From Pedobacter polysacchareus (lineage in GTDB: Bacteria; Bacteroidota; Bacteroidia; Sphingobacteriales; Sphingobacteriaceae), in contig NZ_JAHYSS010000002.1 in NCBI RefSeq assembly GCF_019802255.1, positions 434,001 to 498,000 of the forward strand: a DNA stretch of 64,000 bases. The letters are read 5' to 3'. Under the pieces are notes generated by a model, which ran no database searches, was not told where the DNA came from, and saw nothing but the letters and a program-made list of their open reading frames with translations. Position numbers and translations under genes: made by a program. Below, piece by piece: positions 25,059 to 34,500 of the stretch; the first letter of the stretch is position 1; every line of letters begins with the position of its first letter.

Positions 25059-26288
25059 ATGATGACAAGTCTTTCCAAAACAAAAACAATAAAAGAAAAC
25101 CATCAGCAAATCGCTACCTGGCTTGCTTTTGCTTTACTTCCTTTATCGGGTTTTGCTACCGATATTTATATCCCTTCGCTGCCTACAATGGCTGGCGTTT
25201 TGAATGTTTCCAGTATTCAGGTCCAGCTTACCTTAAGTATTTTCCTGATCAGTTATGGGGTTTCCCAGCTATTTATCGGGAGTGTGCTCGATAGCTTTGG
25301 CAGGTATAAAGTTTGTCTGGTTTCACTGCTGATTTTTGCAGCAGCGAGTCTGGTGATTGCTTTGACCCATAACATTTACCTGATTTATGCGATGCGTGTG
25401 ATCCATGGCCTCACTGTTGGCGCGATTGTAGTCGCGAAAAGAGCCTACTTTGTAGATGTTTTCAAAGGCGACGAATTGAAGCATTACCTCAGCTTATTTT
25501 CAATTATCTGGTCTACCGGACCTATTGTTGCGCCTTTTGTAGGTGGGTATCTGCAAGCTGCTTTCGGCTGGGAATCCAATTTCTATTTTCTGGCTGGCTT
25601 TGCCGTAGTTTTTGCGGTACTCGAATTGATTTACAGTGGAGAAACACTGGTCCATGTGACTGAGTTTAACTTCAGAAAGATTGTAAATATCTATCTGGAG
25701 ATGATTAAAACTGCCAGTTTTACCCTGGGGATTGTGATGCTGGGATTGGCTTATTGTATGGTGATGGTGTACAACATGACCGGCCCTTTTATCATTGAAC
25801 ATGAGCTTCATTTCTCTCCGGTAATTGCCGGTTACAGCTCCTTGGTATTGGGTTTTGCCTGGATGGTAGGTGGTTTTATCGGTAAAGCAACGATCAATAA
25901 ACCTTTTTTCAGCAGGCTAGCTTTGAATGTAGGCCTGCAGCTGGCATTCGTTGCCGTTATGATTTTGAGCCTTAACTTCATCAGCAACTTATATTCCCTG
26001 ATCTTCTTTGCATTTATTATTCATGTGGGTGCAGGTTATACGTTTAACAATTATTTCACTTTCTGCCTGAGTAAATTCCCTAAAAATGCAGGAATTGCAG
26101 GCGGACTGACCGGAGGATTCACTTATGTCATTGTTTCGTTATTAAGCTATGGTATTGTGAGTATTGTACCTGCGCAGGATGAAAGAAACCTAAGCTACAG
26201 TTATCTCATCCTGATACTGTTGTCTATTATCATTATGTTTTTTATCTTTAAAATGAATAAGAAACAACCAGATAGTGTAGCGGCATAG
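25059..26288 (+). CDS. MFS drug exporter, Bcr/CflA type
   Basis: A 409-residue inner-membrane transporter with 12 predicted membrane segments. The first helix LLPLSGFATDIYIPSLPTMA with its Asp/Tyr pair is typical of the Bcr/CflA drug:proton antiporters. The MFS motif A follows helix 2 (GSVLDSFGRYKVCL) and an antiporter-type motif C-like segment is in helix 5 (STGPIVAPFVGGYLQAAFGW). It probably exports a small toxic compound. Transcribed alone, 51 bases before the sigma-like gene. A second ATG at 25062 is equally possible as start. Confidence 0.9.
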   Translation: MMTSLSKTKTIKENHQQIATWLAFALLPLSGFATDIYIPSLPTMAGVLNVSSIQVQLTLSIFLISYGVSQLFIGSVLDSFGRYKVCLVSLLIFAAASLVIALTHNIYLIYAMRVIHGLTVGAIVVAKRAYFVDVFKGDELKHYLSLFSIIWSTGPIVAPFVGGYLQAAFGWESNFYFLAGFAVVFAVLELIYSGETLVHVTEFNFRKIVNIYLEMIKTASFTLGIVMLGLAYCMVMVYNMTGPFIIEHELHFSPVIAGYSSLVLGFAWMVGGFIGKATINKPFFSRLALNVGLQLAFVAVMILSLNFISNLYSLIFFAFIIHVGAGYTFNNYFTFCLSKFPKNAGIAGGLTGGFTYVIVSLLSYGIVSIVPAQDERNLSYSYLILILLSIIIMFFIFKMNKKQPDSVAA

Positions 26289-26338
26289 GTTGATTTTATT
26301 TTTGATTTTCCTAAACTTTAGTTAATTTAGATTTAATC

Positions 26339-26812
26339 ATGCCCAAATCTACCTCTCAGGTGATCATAGATCATCCATCCCAAAGCATTCGCTATCTTTA
26401 TGATAAGCATGCGGGAATGCTATTAGGCTATATATTTGAAGTGGTAAAAGACCGAAAGTTAGCCGAAGATTATTTAATAAAGATATTTTCTGCCCTCTCC
26501 CTGAGGGACGAGATTCCGAATCAGGAACAGGTCAGTAGCTGGTGCAGCCTACTTAAATTTGCAAAGGCAAAATTGCAGTTGTTTCATGTGGGTAATCCCT
26601 ATGAAACAACTCATGTTGAGTCAGGTGTAGCATTAGCTCAGCCAGTCAATACTTATCTTGACCGTTTAAATGAATTGCAAAGAAGTGTTTTCTGTGGTGT
26701 TTATCACCATGGGAAGACGATTTCATCACTTTCGATAGCACTAAATACAACTGAGGATTTAACCAGAAAGACTTTAAAAGAGGCTTTCCTAATTATGAGA
26801 AGTGATGGTTAA
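26339..26812 (+). CDS. Degenerate ECF sigma-like protein
   Basis: A 157-residue protein that matches ECF sigma factors only partly. Residues about 18-50 (YDKHAGMLLGYIFEVVKDRKLAEDYLIKIF) follow the pattern of region 2.1-2.2 but the aromatic region 2.3-2.4 core is missing. Residues about 107-155 (LNELQRSVFCGVYHHGKTISSLSIALNTTEDLTRKTLKEA) follow region 4 with a weak helix-turn-helix. It ends just after region 4 and overlaps the anti-sigma gene by 8 bases, so the pair is translationally coupled. It may be a diverged sigma factor or a regulator that no longer binds -10 DNA. Confidence 0.75.
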   Translation: MPKSTSQVIIDHPSQSIRYLYDKHAGMLLGYIFEVVKDRKLAEDYLIKIFSALSLRDEIPNQEQVSSWCSLLKFAKAKLQLFHVGNPYETTHVESGVALAQPVNTYLDRLNELQRSVFCGVYHHGKTISSLSIALNTTEDLTRKTLKEAFLIMRSDG

Positions 26813-27314
26813 GATAGAAGAGTATCTGGAAAGCGGCGTGTTGGAGACCTATATATTAGGTATTGCCACCGAAGCTGAAATTGAAGAATTGTTAGCCCTT
26901 AAATCCCGTCATCCTCAGATCGACGAAGCATTGGCTATCCTGGAAGCCGATCTGGAACGTATTGCGGAACACATGGCCATTGCGCCGCCGCCAAATACCT
27001 GGAACAGGATTGAAACCAGTATGAATGAATTGGTAAAAAGACCTAAGATGGAACATCCAAAAATGGAATACCTGATTGGCGATGAGCCGGTAGAAAGAAG
27101 TCGCCCAAGATCACGTAAAAGCGAGCAGTTTATCGAGGTGGAAGGGGAAAACGGCCACATGCGCATTCGTAAAGCATGGCGATGGGTGTTTGCTGCAGTA
27201 TTTGTATTGGGCAAAATATTCCTGGCCTTTGCGATTTATTATTACCTGGAAAACAAACACACGCAAGAGGAGATCCAGCAGCTGAAAATGGAAATGAGAA
27301 GCATGCGGAGATAA
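26805..27314 (+). CDS. Anti-sigma factor (RskA-like N-terminus) with short coiled-coil periplasmic tail
   Basis: A 169-residue membrane protein. The N-terminus (IEEYLESGVLETYILGIATE, AEIEELLALKSRHPQIDEAL) is the anti-sigma K/RskA-type sigma-binding domain. A membrane helix lies at about 124-143 (WVFAAVFVLGKIFLAFAIYY). Instead of the usual folded periplasmic domain only about 25 residues of coiled coil follow (HTQEEIQQLKMEMRSMRR). The ATG at 26805 is preferred over the in-frame GTG at 26802; it overlaps the sigma-like stop by 8 bases. It should sequester the upstream sigma-like protein. The lack of a sensor domain is unusual. Confidence 0.82.
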   Translation: MVKIEEYLESGVLETYILGIATEAEIEELLALKSRHPQIDEALAILEADLERIAEHMAIAPPPNTWNRIETSMNELVKRPKMEHPKMEYLIGDEPVERSRPRSRKSEQFIEVEGENGHMRIRKAWRWVFAAVFVLGKIFLAFAIYYYLENKHTQEEIQQLKMEMRSMRR

Positions 27315-27337
27315 AATCGAGCATTTAATAAATATAG

Positions 27338-27375
27338 AAACCGGATGATTGCTTTCAGCAGCCATCCGGTTTTTT
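27338..27375. terminator. Bidirectional terminator
   Basis: AAACCGGATG (27338-27347) pairs with CATCCGGTTT (27363-27372), followed by a T-run. It lies between the convergent anti-sigma and HAD genes. Confidence 0.85.
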
Positions 27376-27394
27376 GTATTAAACAAGCATTGTT

Positions 27395-28054
27395 TTATTT
27401 GAATAATTCAATCACTTTGTCGTACGACAGTTCCTGGTAATCGTTGATGTATAAATCACATTTTGGCAGTTCTTCAATGGTATGGGAGGTCAAAACACCT
27501 ACTACACGCATTCCTGCATTTAAAGCAGCCGAAATCCCCGAATAAGAATCTTCAAATACCAGGCATTGATCCGGTGTGACGCCCAGATTTCTTGCAGAGG
27601 TCAAATACACTTCCGGATCTGGTTTATGTTTTTTTACATCTTCACTGGCCAGGATAGAACCTAATTTTTCCCTGATGGCTACTTTGCTTAGGATCAACTC
27701 GAGGTTGGCATAAGGGGCAGAGGTGGCTACACCTAATTTTACACCATGGTTTTCCAGGTCGGCAATGAATTCTTCAATTCCGGCAATTGGCTCGATGTGG
27801 TCTTTGTAGATTTCGCGAAATAGACCTTCTTTTTCTTCTTCCAGGTCCAGGAGCTCAGTGCCAGTAATTGGTCGGTTAAAAAAGTGGCTGAAGATGTAAC
27901 TATTGCTTTTTCCATACATGTGCTGGGCAAATTCAGCTTCGGTAGGGGCCAGGTTTCTAAGTGCAAAGAAATCACGGAAGGCAAGAGAATGATAAGGATT
28001 GGTATGGCAGATGACGCCATCCATGTCAAAGATGACTGCAATTTCTTTATTCAT
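27395..28054 (-). CDS. HAD-superfamily phosphatase/beta-phosphoglucomutase-like protein
   Basis: A 219-residue HAD subfamily IA hydrolase. Motif I is FDMDGVICHTNPYH with nucleophile Asp10 and acid/base Asp12, motif II is VATSAPY, motif III the Lys in KKHKPDPEVYL, and motif IV VFEDSYSGISAALNAG. The helical cap lies between residues 18 and 90. The cap and overall length fit beta-phosphoglucomutases and sugar-phosphate phosphatases. It stands alone. Substrate cannot be fixed from the sequence. Confidence 0.9.
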   Translation of the reverse strand: MNKEIAVIFDMDGVICHTNPYHSLAFRDFFALRNLAPTEAEFAQHMYGKSNSYIFSHFFNRPITGTELLDLEEEKEGLFREIYKDHIEPIAGIEEFIADLENHGVKLGVATSAPYANLELILSKVAIREKLGSILASEDVKKHKPDPEVYLTSARNLGVTPDQCLVFEDSYSGISAALNAGMRVVGVLTSHTIEELPKCDLYINDYQELSYDKVIELFK

Positions 28055-28120
28055 TCCGTAAAGTTAATGACTATAGGGAAAGATAAAAGCTTATGGAATG
28101 TATTCTGGCAGTTTTGACAA

Positions 28121-28164
28121 AAAAACAACCGCCTGCATTTTCCGGGGGAAGAAAATACAGACGG
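28121..28164 (-). terminator. Terminator of the locus 3 operon
   Basis: On the minus strand, the arm at complement 28164-28151 pairs with the arm at complement 28142-28129 over 14 positions (two of them G-U), followed by TTGTTTTTTT. It lies downstream of the last locus 3 gene. Confidence 0.82.
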
Positions 28165-28202
28165 TGTTAAATTAGCTGTAGCTAATTATTATTATTAGGG
28201 TA

Positions 28203-29126
28203 TTAGAGGAATTTCGGATCGGAGGTCCCTGCGATTTCGGCAGTGATGTCTCCAATTTTAGATACGAATTTTTTATTGGTCGCATCCCACTGGAAGAAAT
28301 AAAAGGTCTTGCCTTCAAACTCAATACCTGGCATAATGTAAATGCCTTTGGTACCATAACCTAAACCTGCTCTTCTGGTCAATGTTTTGGTTACCGCTCC
28401 AGTAGTTGGATTGGTTGTTTTGGTATATAAGGCCACAGTTTTAGTTCCAGTCTTTGTCAAAGTAAGTATAGAATCTTTTAGTTTCGTACCCTCACGTGAG
28501 GCGCTGAATAGATAACCTGGTGCTACGAAATCAGTAGCCAGAATATTGCCAATCGTAGCATTCATATCTACCCAATCCTCTTTCGTTGCTCTTTCGAATC
28601 TCAGCTCCACATGTTTTCTGTTGGTTTGGAAAATCAGGTCTCTGTCGGCTCTGCCATAACTTAAAAACTCAAACTCTCCGCCTCTGGCTCTACCGCCCAT
28701 CCCTGGTTCTGCGAAAGAAGCATCTGCCAGGTCATGAAGGATGCTGTAAGTGCTGAATTCTAATTTCAGGGTTGATCCTAGTTTAAGCGCGTACTCGCTG
28801 GTCTCCAGTCTGCTTAGGTCTAAAGTAGACTTCATCTGTACATGCGTATCGTCAGTGAATTTGAATAAGAAGGAATAGCTTTTGTTTGCGCCAGGTACAA
28901 CTGATAATGCCTCAGTCGACATTGGGAAATAAACCAGCTTCCAGCCTTCCGGTGAGGATTTTAAATCTGCACGCAGTTCCTGCTTGGCTGTTTCCAGTCT
29001 GATTGTCGAGCTTTCCTCGAATATTTTATCGTCTTTTTTACTGCAGGAGGCCATGAGGATGACTAGTGCCATAGCCGCGGTAGTAAATTTTATTTTAGAA
29101 GTGGTCTTCATCTTTGTAAGTTTCAT
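28203..29126 (-). CDS. DUF4302-type lipoprotein, locus 3
   Basis: A 307-residue lipoprotein; lipobox LMASCSKKDD with Cys28 counting from the first ATG (Met6 is an alternative start). The N-terminal RLETAKQELRADLKSSPEGWKLVYFP and the central beta-rich part match the DUF4302 family, which is found in SusCD loci next to HExxH lipoproteins. The function of the family is unknown. It is the last gene of locus 3, 54 bases after the metallohydrolase, and is followed by the operon terminator. Family call from remembered pattern, hence moderate certainty. Confidence 0.75.
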   Translation of the reverse strand: MKLTKMKTTSKIKFTTAAMALVILMASCSKKDDKIFEESSTIRLETAKQELRADLKSSPEGWKLVYFPMSTEALSVVPGANKSYSFLFKFTDDTHVQMKSTLDLSRLETSEYALKLGSTLKLEFSTYSILHDLADASFAEPGMGGRARGGEFEFLSYGRADRDLIFQTNRKHVELRFERATKEDWVDMNATIGNILATDFVAPGYLFSASREGTKLKDSILTLTKTGTKTVALYTKTTNPTTGAVTKTLTRRAGLGYGTKGIYIMPGIEFEGKTFYFFQWDATNKKFVSKIGDITAEIAGTSDPKFL

Positions 29127-29180
29127 TTTCTATTAAACAATTTTGAGTGATGGTTCTTCCCGGTTTCCCGGGCGGTACAA

Positions 29181-30071
29181 TTAAGGTTTACTCAAATAAG
29201 CGGTTCTTTTTTGCGCTGTTTTTTCCTGCAGTTTATAGATGTCAATGCCATAAACTTTAGTGAAATAACTCACTACCAAGCCTTCTTTTCTTCTCAGGTC
29301 TTCTTTGGCTTTAGTGGCCGTAGTAGATCCGTCGACATCCTCAATGCTATTGATGAAATTGTCCCATTCCGGGCGGGTCATCGTTAGCATAAATTTCACC
29401 ATTTCGGCAAAATCTTCACCTACATTCATTCTTGCATAACTCGATACAAAGCCTTCCAGATTGGACTCCCAGTCATCGAAATTCTGCCAGTTGGCGGTAT
29501 AACCTGCAGGGGTAATCTGCTTATAGGCAGCCTCGTCAAAATTTCTGATCTGATTCAAAATGTGTGCGTACTCATGGTGAATTAGGCCACTGTAACCGTT
29601 ATAGACACCTGGGGTTTTCAAACGCTGGGCGGTAATTTCATTGACACTGAAAAGCGTAATGGTTTTTCCTCCTGAAGCTTGTCCCCATGCACCGTTACCA
29701 CCATTTGTGGTCAAGTCATCACCACCTCTGAAAATTAGTTCTCTTGGGGCAATTTTCTTCACAAAATCAGGACCTGCAATCTCCGAATAAGACTCGATCC
29801 AGGTATTTTGAAGCAGTTCCAGTAAAAGTCTTACTTTTTGTGGCTCAGGTGGGATGTTGTATCTTCCGAAGTCGCTCATGTCGCCTTCATCCCATTTGTA
29901 TTTCACTTTGATGTTGTAAGGGCTGGTATAATTGCTGGTAATCCATTCGTCAAAAGCAGTTTTAACGGGATCACTAATGTCCAGCTGACTTTGATCAGGC
30001 AGCACTTCTTTTTTAGCGCAGGACGTGAGTATTAATATATATAGGGCGAAAAAGGGAATTATTTTTTTCAT
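29181..30071 (-). CDS. Zinc metallohydrolase lipoprotein associated with SusCD (HExxH), locus 3
   Basis: A 296-residue lipoprotein; lipobox LTSCAKKEV (Cys18). It has a zincin active site: SGLIHHEYAHILNQ gives His-Glu-x-x-His, and the downstream EGFVSSYARMNVGEDFAEMV supplies the likely third ligand region. This is the pattern of the substrate-import-associated zinc metallohydrolase lipoproteins (Peptidase_Mx1-like) that accompany SusC/SusD pairs. It starts 2 bases after the SusD stop. It probably trims a peptide or protein ligand at the surface before uptake; the peptide substrate is inference from the zincin fold. Confidence 0.88.
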   Translation of the reverse strand: MKKIIPFFALYILILTSCAKKEVLPDQSQLDISDPVKTAFDEWITSNYTSPYNIKVKYKWDEGDMSDFGRYNIPPEPQKVRLLLELLQNTWIESYSEIAGPDFVKKIAPRELIFRGGDDLTTNGGNGAWGQASGGKTITLFSVNEITAQRLKTPGVYNGYSGLIHHEYAHILNQIRNFDEAAYKQITPAGYTANWQNFDDWESNLEGFVSSYARMNVGEDFAEMVKFMLTMTRPEWDNFINSIEDVDGSTTATKAKEDLRRKEGLVVSYFTKVYGIDIYKLQEKTAQKRTAYLSKP

Positions 30072-30073
30072 GA

Positions 30074-31576
30074 TTATCTTTCGTTAGGTTCTAAGCCAAA
30101 TTCCAAAGCCACTTGTGGGATTTGAAGTTGTTTTCTCGGGTCATTTTTGGTCAATACAATATTTTGCAATCCGGTTAACGTATGGGTTACTTCCATATTG
30201 AATCTTCTATTGTCAAACCACCTCATGCCTTCAAAAGTGAATTCTCTTCTTTTTAATTCCGATACTGCTTGTACTAAACTCGCCTGGATATCTGATGTGA
30301 ATGGATAAGATGGCGTTAGTAAGGTTTTTGCATTCGGGTAAGTCGTCAATATTCTGGCTTCTGTCAATGGTCTTGTAGCAGGGTTGTAATTCACCAGTTT
30401 TTTAGTGTAAAGCAGGGTCAAATCTGCGATGGCATTGGCATTGTCACCTTTCATGGCATAAGCCTCTGCGCGGTTCATCAATACCTCATCGTAAGTCAGG
30501 GCTACATAAGCCATGTAGTCATTTCCAACTCCAGCCTCAGCATTGGTATACACGAAATTGTTTCTGAATTTTCTGATCACAATATTTCCACCCACTTCAT
30601 ACTGCACATAACCGTAAGCCCATGAAAGTCCTAATGGATTGGTATTTGCAGGAAGAATGACCGTTTGTCCAAGTCTAAGCGTCAATGAGAAACGGTTGAA
30701 AATGCAAAAATACCAGTACTGACTGCAGTTACCACTGGCTACCATCACATTGGCAGGCTCTTCAGTAGAAGAATAAAGCGGTAGTACATTGTCAGAACCC
30801 AATGCTCTGTATTTTACAGCCCAGTCTCTCAGCAGGGTACCAGGATTTTTCAGGATATCCGAAGAGTACTGAATTACTTTATCCCAATCCCCTTTATACA
30901 GGTAAAATCTGGAAGCAAAAGCTTTGGCTGCTTCTGGAGAGAATTTGAATTTTGGGGCAGTAGCATTGGTTTGAATGAGTGCCATTCCTTCCAGCATATC
31001 TCTCTCTATAAAGTCGTAAACTTCTTTTACAGAAGCACGTTTGTAACGTTTGAAAGGCTCATCTTCTACTTCCTGAACATAAGGAACACCAAGATCTGTT
31101 GCAGCAGTAGCAGGATTGTAGTGTTTAGCCCAAAGGTTAACCAGCATAAAATGGTAGTAGGCTCTGATTAATAAAGCTTCTCCTTTTGATGCGGCGATAT
31201 CAGTTGCGCCTTGCAGTTTCTCGATGCTGGCCAGGGCTTGATTAGCTACCGCAATAGATTTATAGCAAGCCAGCCAATAGCCGATCGGACTGGATCCGTC
31301 TTCATCAATATCATTAGTTTTCCAGCGGTAAGAGAAATCATTTACCTGATCGAATGCAGTCACCTTTCCGCCATCTAAGACGTTGTCTGACATGGTTTCG
31401 GTGAATGCGAAATGCGCAGGGCCATCGTAGGCACCTGCCAATAATTTATCCACCTTTTCTTTAGAATTGATGGTTGTTCTGTTATCTGGCATTTCTGACA
31501 AATACTTTTTGCAGCCCGACCCGGTGATGCAAATCGCTAAGACAGCTAGTGTATATAGTAAGTTCTTATTTTTCAT
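30074..31576 (-). CDS. SusD/RagB-type lipoprotein, locus 3
   Basis: A 500-residue SusD-family lipoprotein. Lipobox ITGSGCKKYLSEMPDNRTT (Cys22). Helical N-terminal part with GEALLIRAYYHFMLVNLWAK and EEDEPFKRYKRASVKEVYD-like spacing; C-terminal part with TYDEVLMNRAEAYAMKGDNA, SELKRREFTFEGMRWFDNRR and the end IPQVALEFGLEPNER. It partners the SusC encoded 14 bases upstream. Context (zincin, DUF4302) suggests a peptide or protein ligand, not a glycan. Confidence 0.94.
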   Translation of the reverse strand: MKNKNLLYTLAVLAICITGSGCKKYLSEMPDNRTTINSKEKVDKLLAGAYDGPAHFAFTETMSDNVLDGGKVTAFDQVNDFSYRWKTNDIDEDGSSPIGYWLACYKSIAVANQALASIEKLQGATDIAASKGEALLIRAYYHFMLVNLWAKHYNPATAATDLGVPYVQEVEDEPFKRYKRASVKEVYDFIERDMLEGMALIQTNATAPKFKFSPEAAKAFASRFYLYKGDWDKVIQYSSDILKNPGTLLRDWAVKYRALGSDNVLPLYSSTEEPANVMVASGNCSQYWYFCIFNRFSLTLRLGQTVILPANTNPLGLSWAYGYVQYEVGGNIVIRKFRNNFVYTNAEAGVGNDYMAYVALTYDEVLMNRAEAYAMKGDNANAIADLTLLYTKKLVNYNPATRPLTEARILTTYPNAKTLLTPSYPFTSDIQASLVQAVSELKRREFTFEGMRWFDNRRFNMEVTHTLTGLQNIVLTKNDPRKQLQIPQVALEFGLEPNER

Positions 31577-31590
31577 GATAATTTCAGGGA

Positions 31591-34500
31591 TTAAATACCA
31601 ATGTTCAAGGATAGGATGTATTGTTTAGAAACGGGTTGAGCTACCCCACCAACGTTATAAAATTCAGGATCTGCACCGTTAAGTTTTTTATCCGAATAGA
31701 TTAACCATGGGTTGGTTGCTGCAAGACGCACAGAAACATTGTTCAAGCCAATTCTTCTCACTAAGGTTTCATTCAATTTATAAGATAGTGCCACATTTCT
31801 CAGGCGCAGGAAAGTACCATCAGCCACTTGTGCAGTAGAGAAATTGTAAGAGTTATAAGCTCTTGCCAGGTTTCCATCCTCTGCCAGTAAACGCTGATCC
31901 GCAATTACAGGCACGTTCGTACGCAGTTCATCACCAGCTAACAACCATCTGTTGGCAAAGTCTTTTGTAGGGACAAAACCTTCGGTATAGCTAGAAGAGA
32001 AAATTGGTGTTTTACGGATTTTATTTCCTGTAGAACCATATAGGAAGAAACTGAATCCCCAGTTTTTGTATTTAAAATTGTTGGATAGACCCATGGTCAT
32101 GTTTGGATCTACTGAACCCTCATTTACCAGGTAGCTCAACACGTTATTACGGTCTTGCATGTTTACATCACTTACTGTGATCAGGTCGCCTTGAGCATCT
32201 TTAACTTTGAATTGAGGTAATCCTTTATCATTTAATCCTACAAAATTCAGGGAGAATAATGAACCTCTAGGGTAGCCAATGCTATTACCACCATTCTGCT
32301 GAACCAGGTCAAACACAGAAGATCTTACTTCCAGTTTTGTGATTTTTTGTTTGAAATGGTCAAAGTTAAGGGTGGTCTGCCAGCTGAAATCACCATTGGT
32401 AATATTGGTGGTCTGGATAGCTACCTCTATACCTCTTGTAGTCATATCTGCATTATTTGCTGTTTTTAACAGCTCACCACCGATACCGCTGGCCTGAAGA
32501 TCATCGATCAAATCAAAAGATTTTTTCTGATAAACATCCGTGGATACCGTCACTCTATTGTTTAGGAAACCTAAGTCTAAACCAAGGTTGGCAGAATATT
32601 GTTTCTCCCAGGTCAGGTACCTGTTGGCCAGTTCACTGATGTTGATCACTGACTCTCTGTCTGCACCATTCACACGGTTAATGCTGACGTTATTTTTGTA
32701 AATCGTATAAGCATTTGTCGCAGGACCAGTATTTGCCGTTAAACCATAAGAAGCACGGAATTGTAAAGCACTCAGGTCAATGCTTTTATTGAAATCCTGC
32801 ATGAATTTCTCCATATATAGATCCCATTTACCACTCACCGTCCAGGTAGGTAACCATCTTGCAGAAGAGGCTTCTCCCTGTCTGTTGGAACCATCATATC
32901 TTCCTGAGGCAGAAATCACATACCTATCCAGGAATCCGTAAGTTGCCTTACCAAGGAAGGCCACAGAACGCTCTCTGAATGCTGGCACTTCGAAGTAATT
33001 GATTCCTTCATTGAATGCTTTTTTCAAGATTGAAATGTCTGTGTACGGTACATAGCCATCGTCAAACTGCATCCCGAAACCAGTGAATGAACTTCCACCA
33101 CGGTCGATGTAACGCATTTCCTGAGCAGCAAGGATGTCTAAATCATGTTTTCCATTAAATTTATCATAGTAGTGTAGGGTATTTCTCAGGTAATAATTGG
33201 TCAGAGAGTTGTCGTATTTAGAGTAAATACCACCGTTTGGAATGGCTACAGTTGGAACATAACCCACTACATCCGGATCTCTGTATAAGAACCTGTTATT
33301 TTCTCTGATTAAAGCAGTAGAAGCTGATCGGTAGGCGCCAACTCTGTTTGATTTTTCCAAAGCAAAAACTTCTCTTTCTGAGTTCACAAAACGTGCAGAA
33401 CCAATAGAAGAGAAATCGATCTTATCGGTAATTTTGTATTTGAAATCTGCCTGGAACTGGAAATCTTTAACATTGATGTCCATGTAATTGTTCTCAATTT
33501 CATTCAGGATGTTAAAAGGAGCAAAGTTTTTACGGTAATATTCCAGATTGCCATTTTCGTCATACGGTCTTAACACACGACTGGTAGATAAGGCGTAACT
33601 GAACGGATTGATGTCAAAATCTCTGGTCACTGTACCGAAATACGAGTCAGGAGAGGAGTTTAATGTTCCTGGTGCTTTTTGCTTCCTGATCGAACTTAAA
33701 GTCGACAAGGTCAGGTTCACTTTATCTGAAAAATAGAATGTGTTTTTGAAATTTACTGCCAGCTGATCTACTTTGTCCGCTTTTGTCCATCCCGGATCAT
33801 TCAGGTAACCTACCGAAGCATAGTAACCATTTTTAGCACCACCACCAGAAAAAGTAAGGGTATGGTTGTTCATCAGTGATGGTCTGAATAAAGTGCTGAA
33901 CCAGTCGGTATTGGCCATTTCATATTTCTGAAGGAAACGGTTCAGGTCCTGATCTGTATTGCCCAATTGGAAGGTTTTCGTAATTGGGTCATAAGTATTC
34001 ATTTTGTCATAAGCCATTCCATAAACACCGGAATTACTTACCCCAGCTAAATTGCTTTGGTTCAGGAATCCTTTAGATTTTAATTCCGTTAAAATACCCA
34101 TGTTCTCATAAGAATTCAGGATGTCAAACTGGTTGTAACTTGGGGTTTGACGTACCGAGAATTCTCCAGTGTAAGTCACAGCAGTAGGGGTATCTCTTCT
34201 TCCTTTTTTTGTGGTGATTACAATCACACCATTCATGGCTCTTGCACCATACAATGAGGTTGCAGAAGCATCTCTAAGGATGTCAATACTCTCAATGTCA
34301 TTCGTGTTGATACCGGCTACGGTAGAACCGATTAAGGTTTCCGCATTTCCTGAAGTCAGGTCATTTGTAGTTTGTTCTACAATATCTTCCCTTACTACTC
34401 CGTCAATTACCCATAATGGTGCAGTCTGACCTTTGATCGAGGAACCACCCCTGATGCTGATCTTTGGTGCAGCCCCAAAAGTACCCGAGATATTCTGAAC

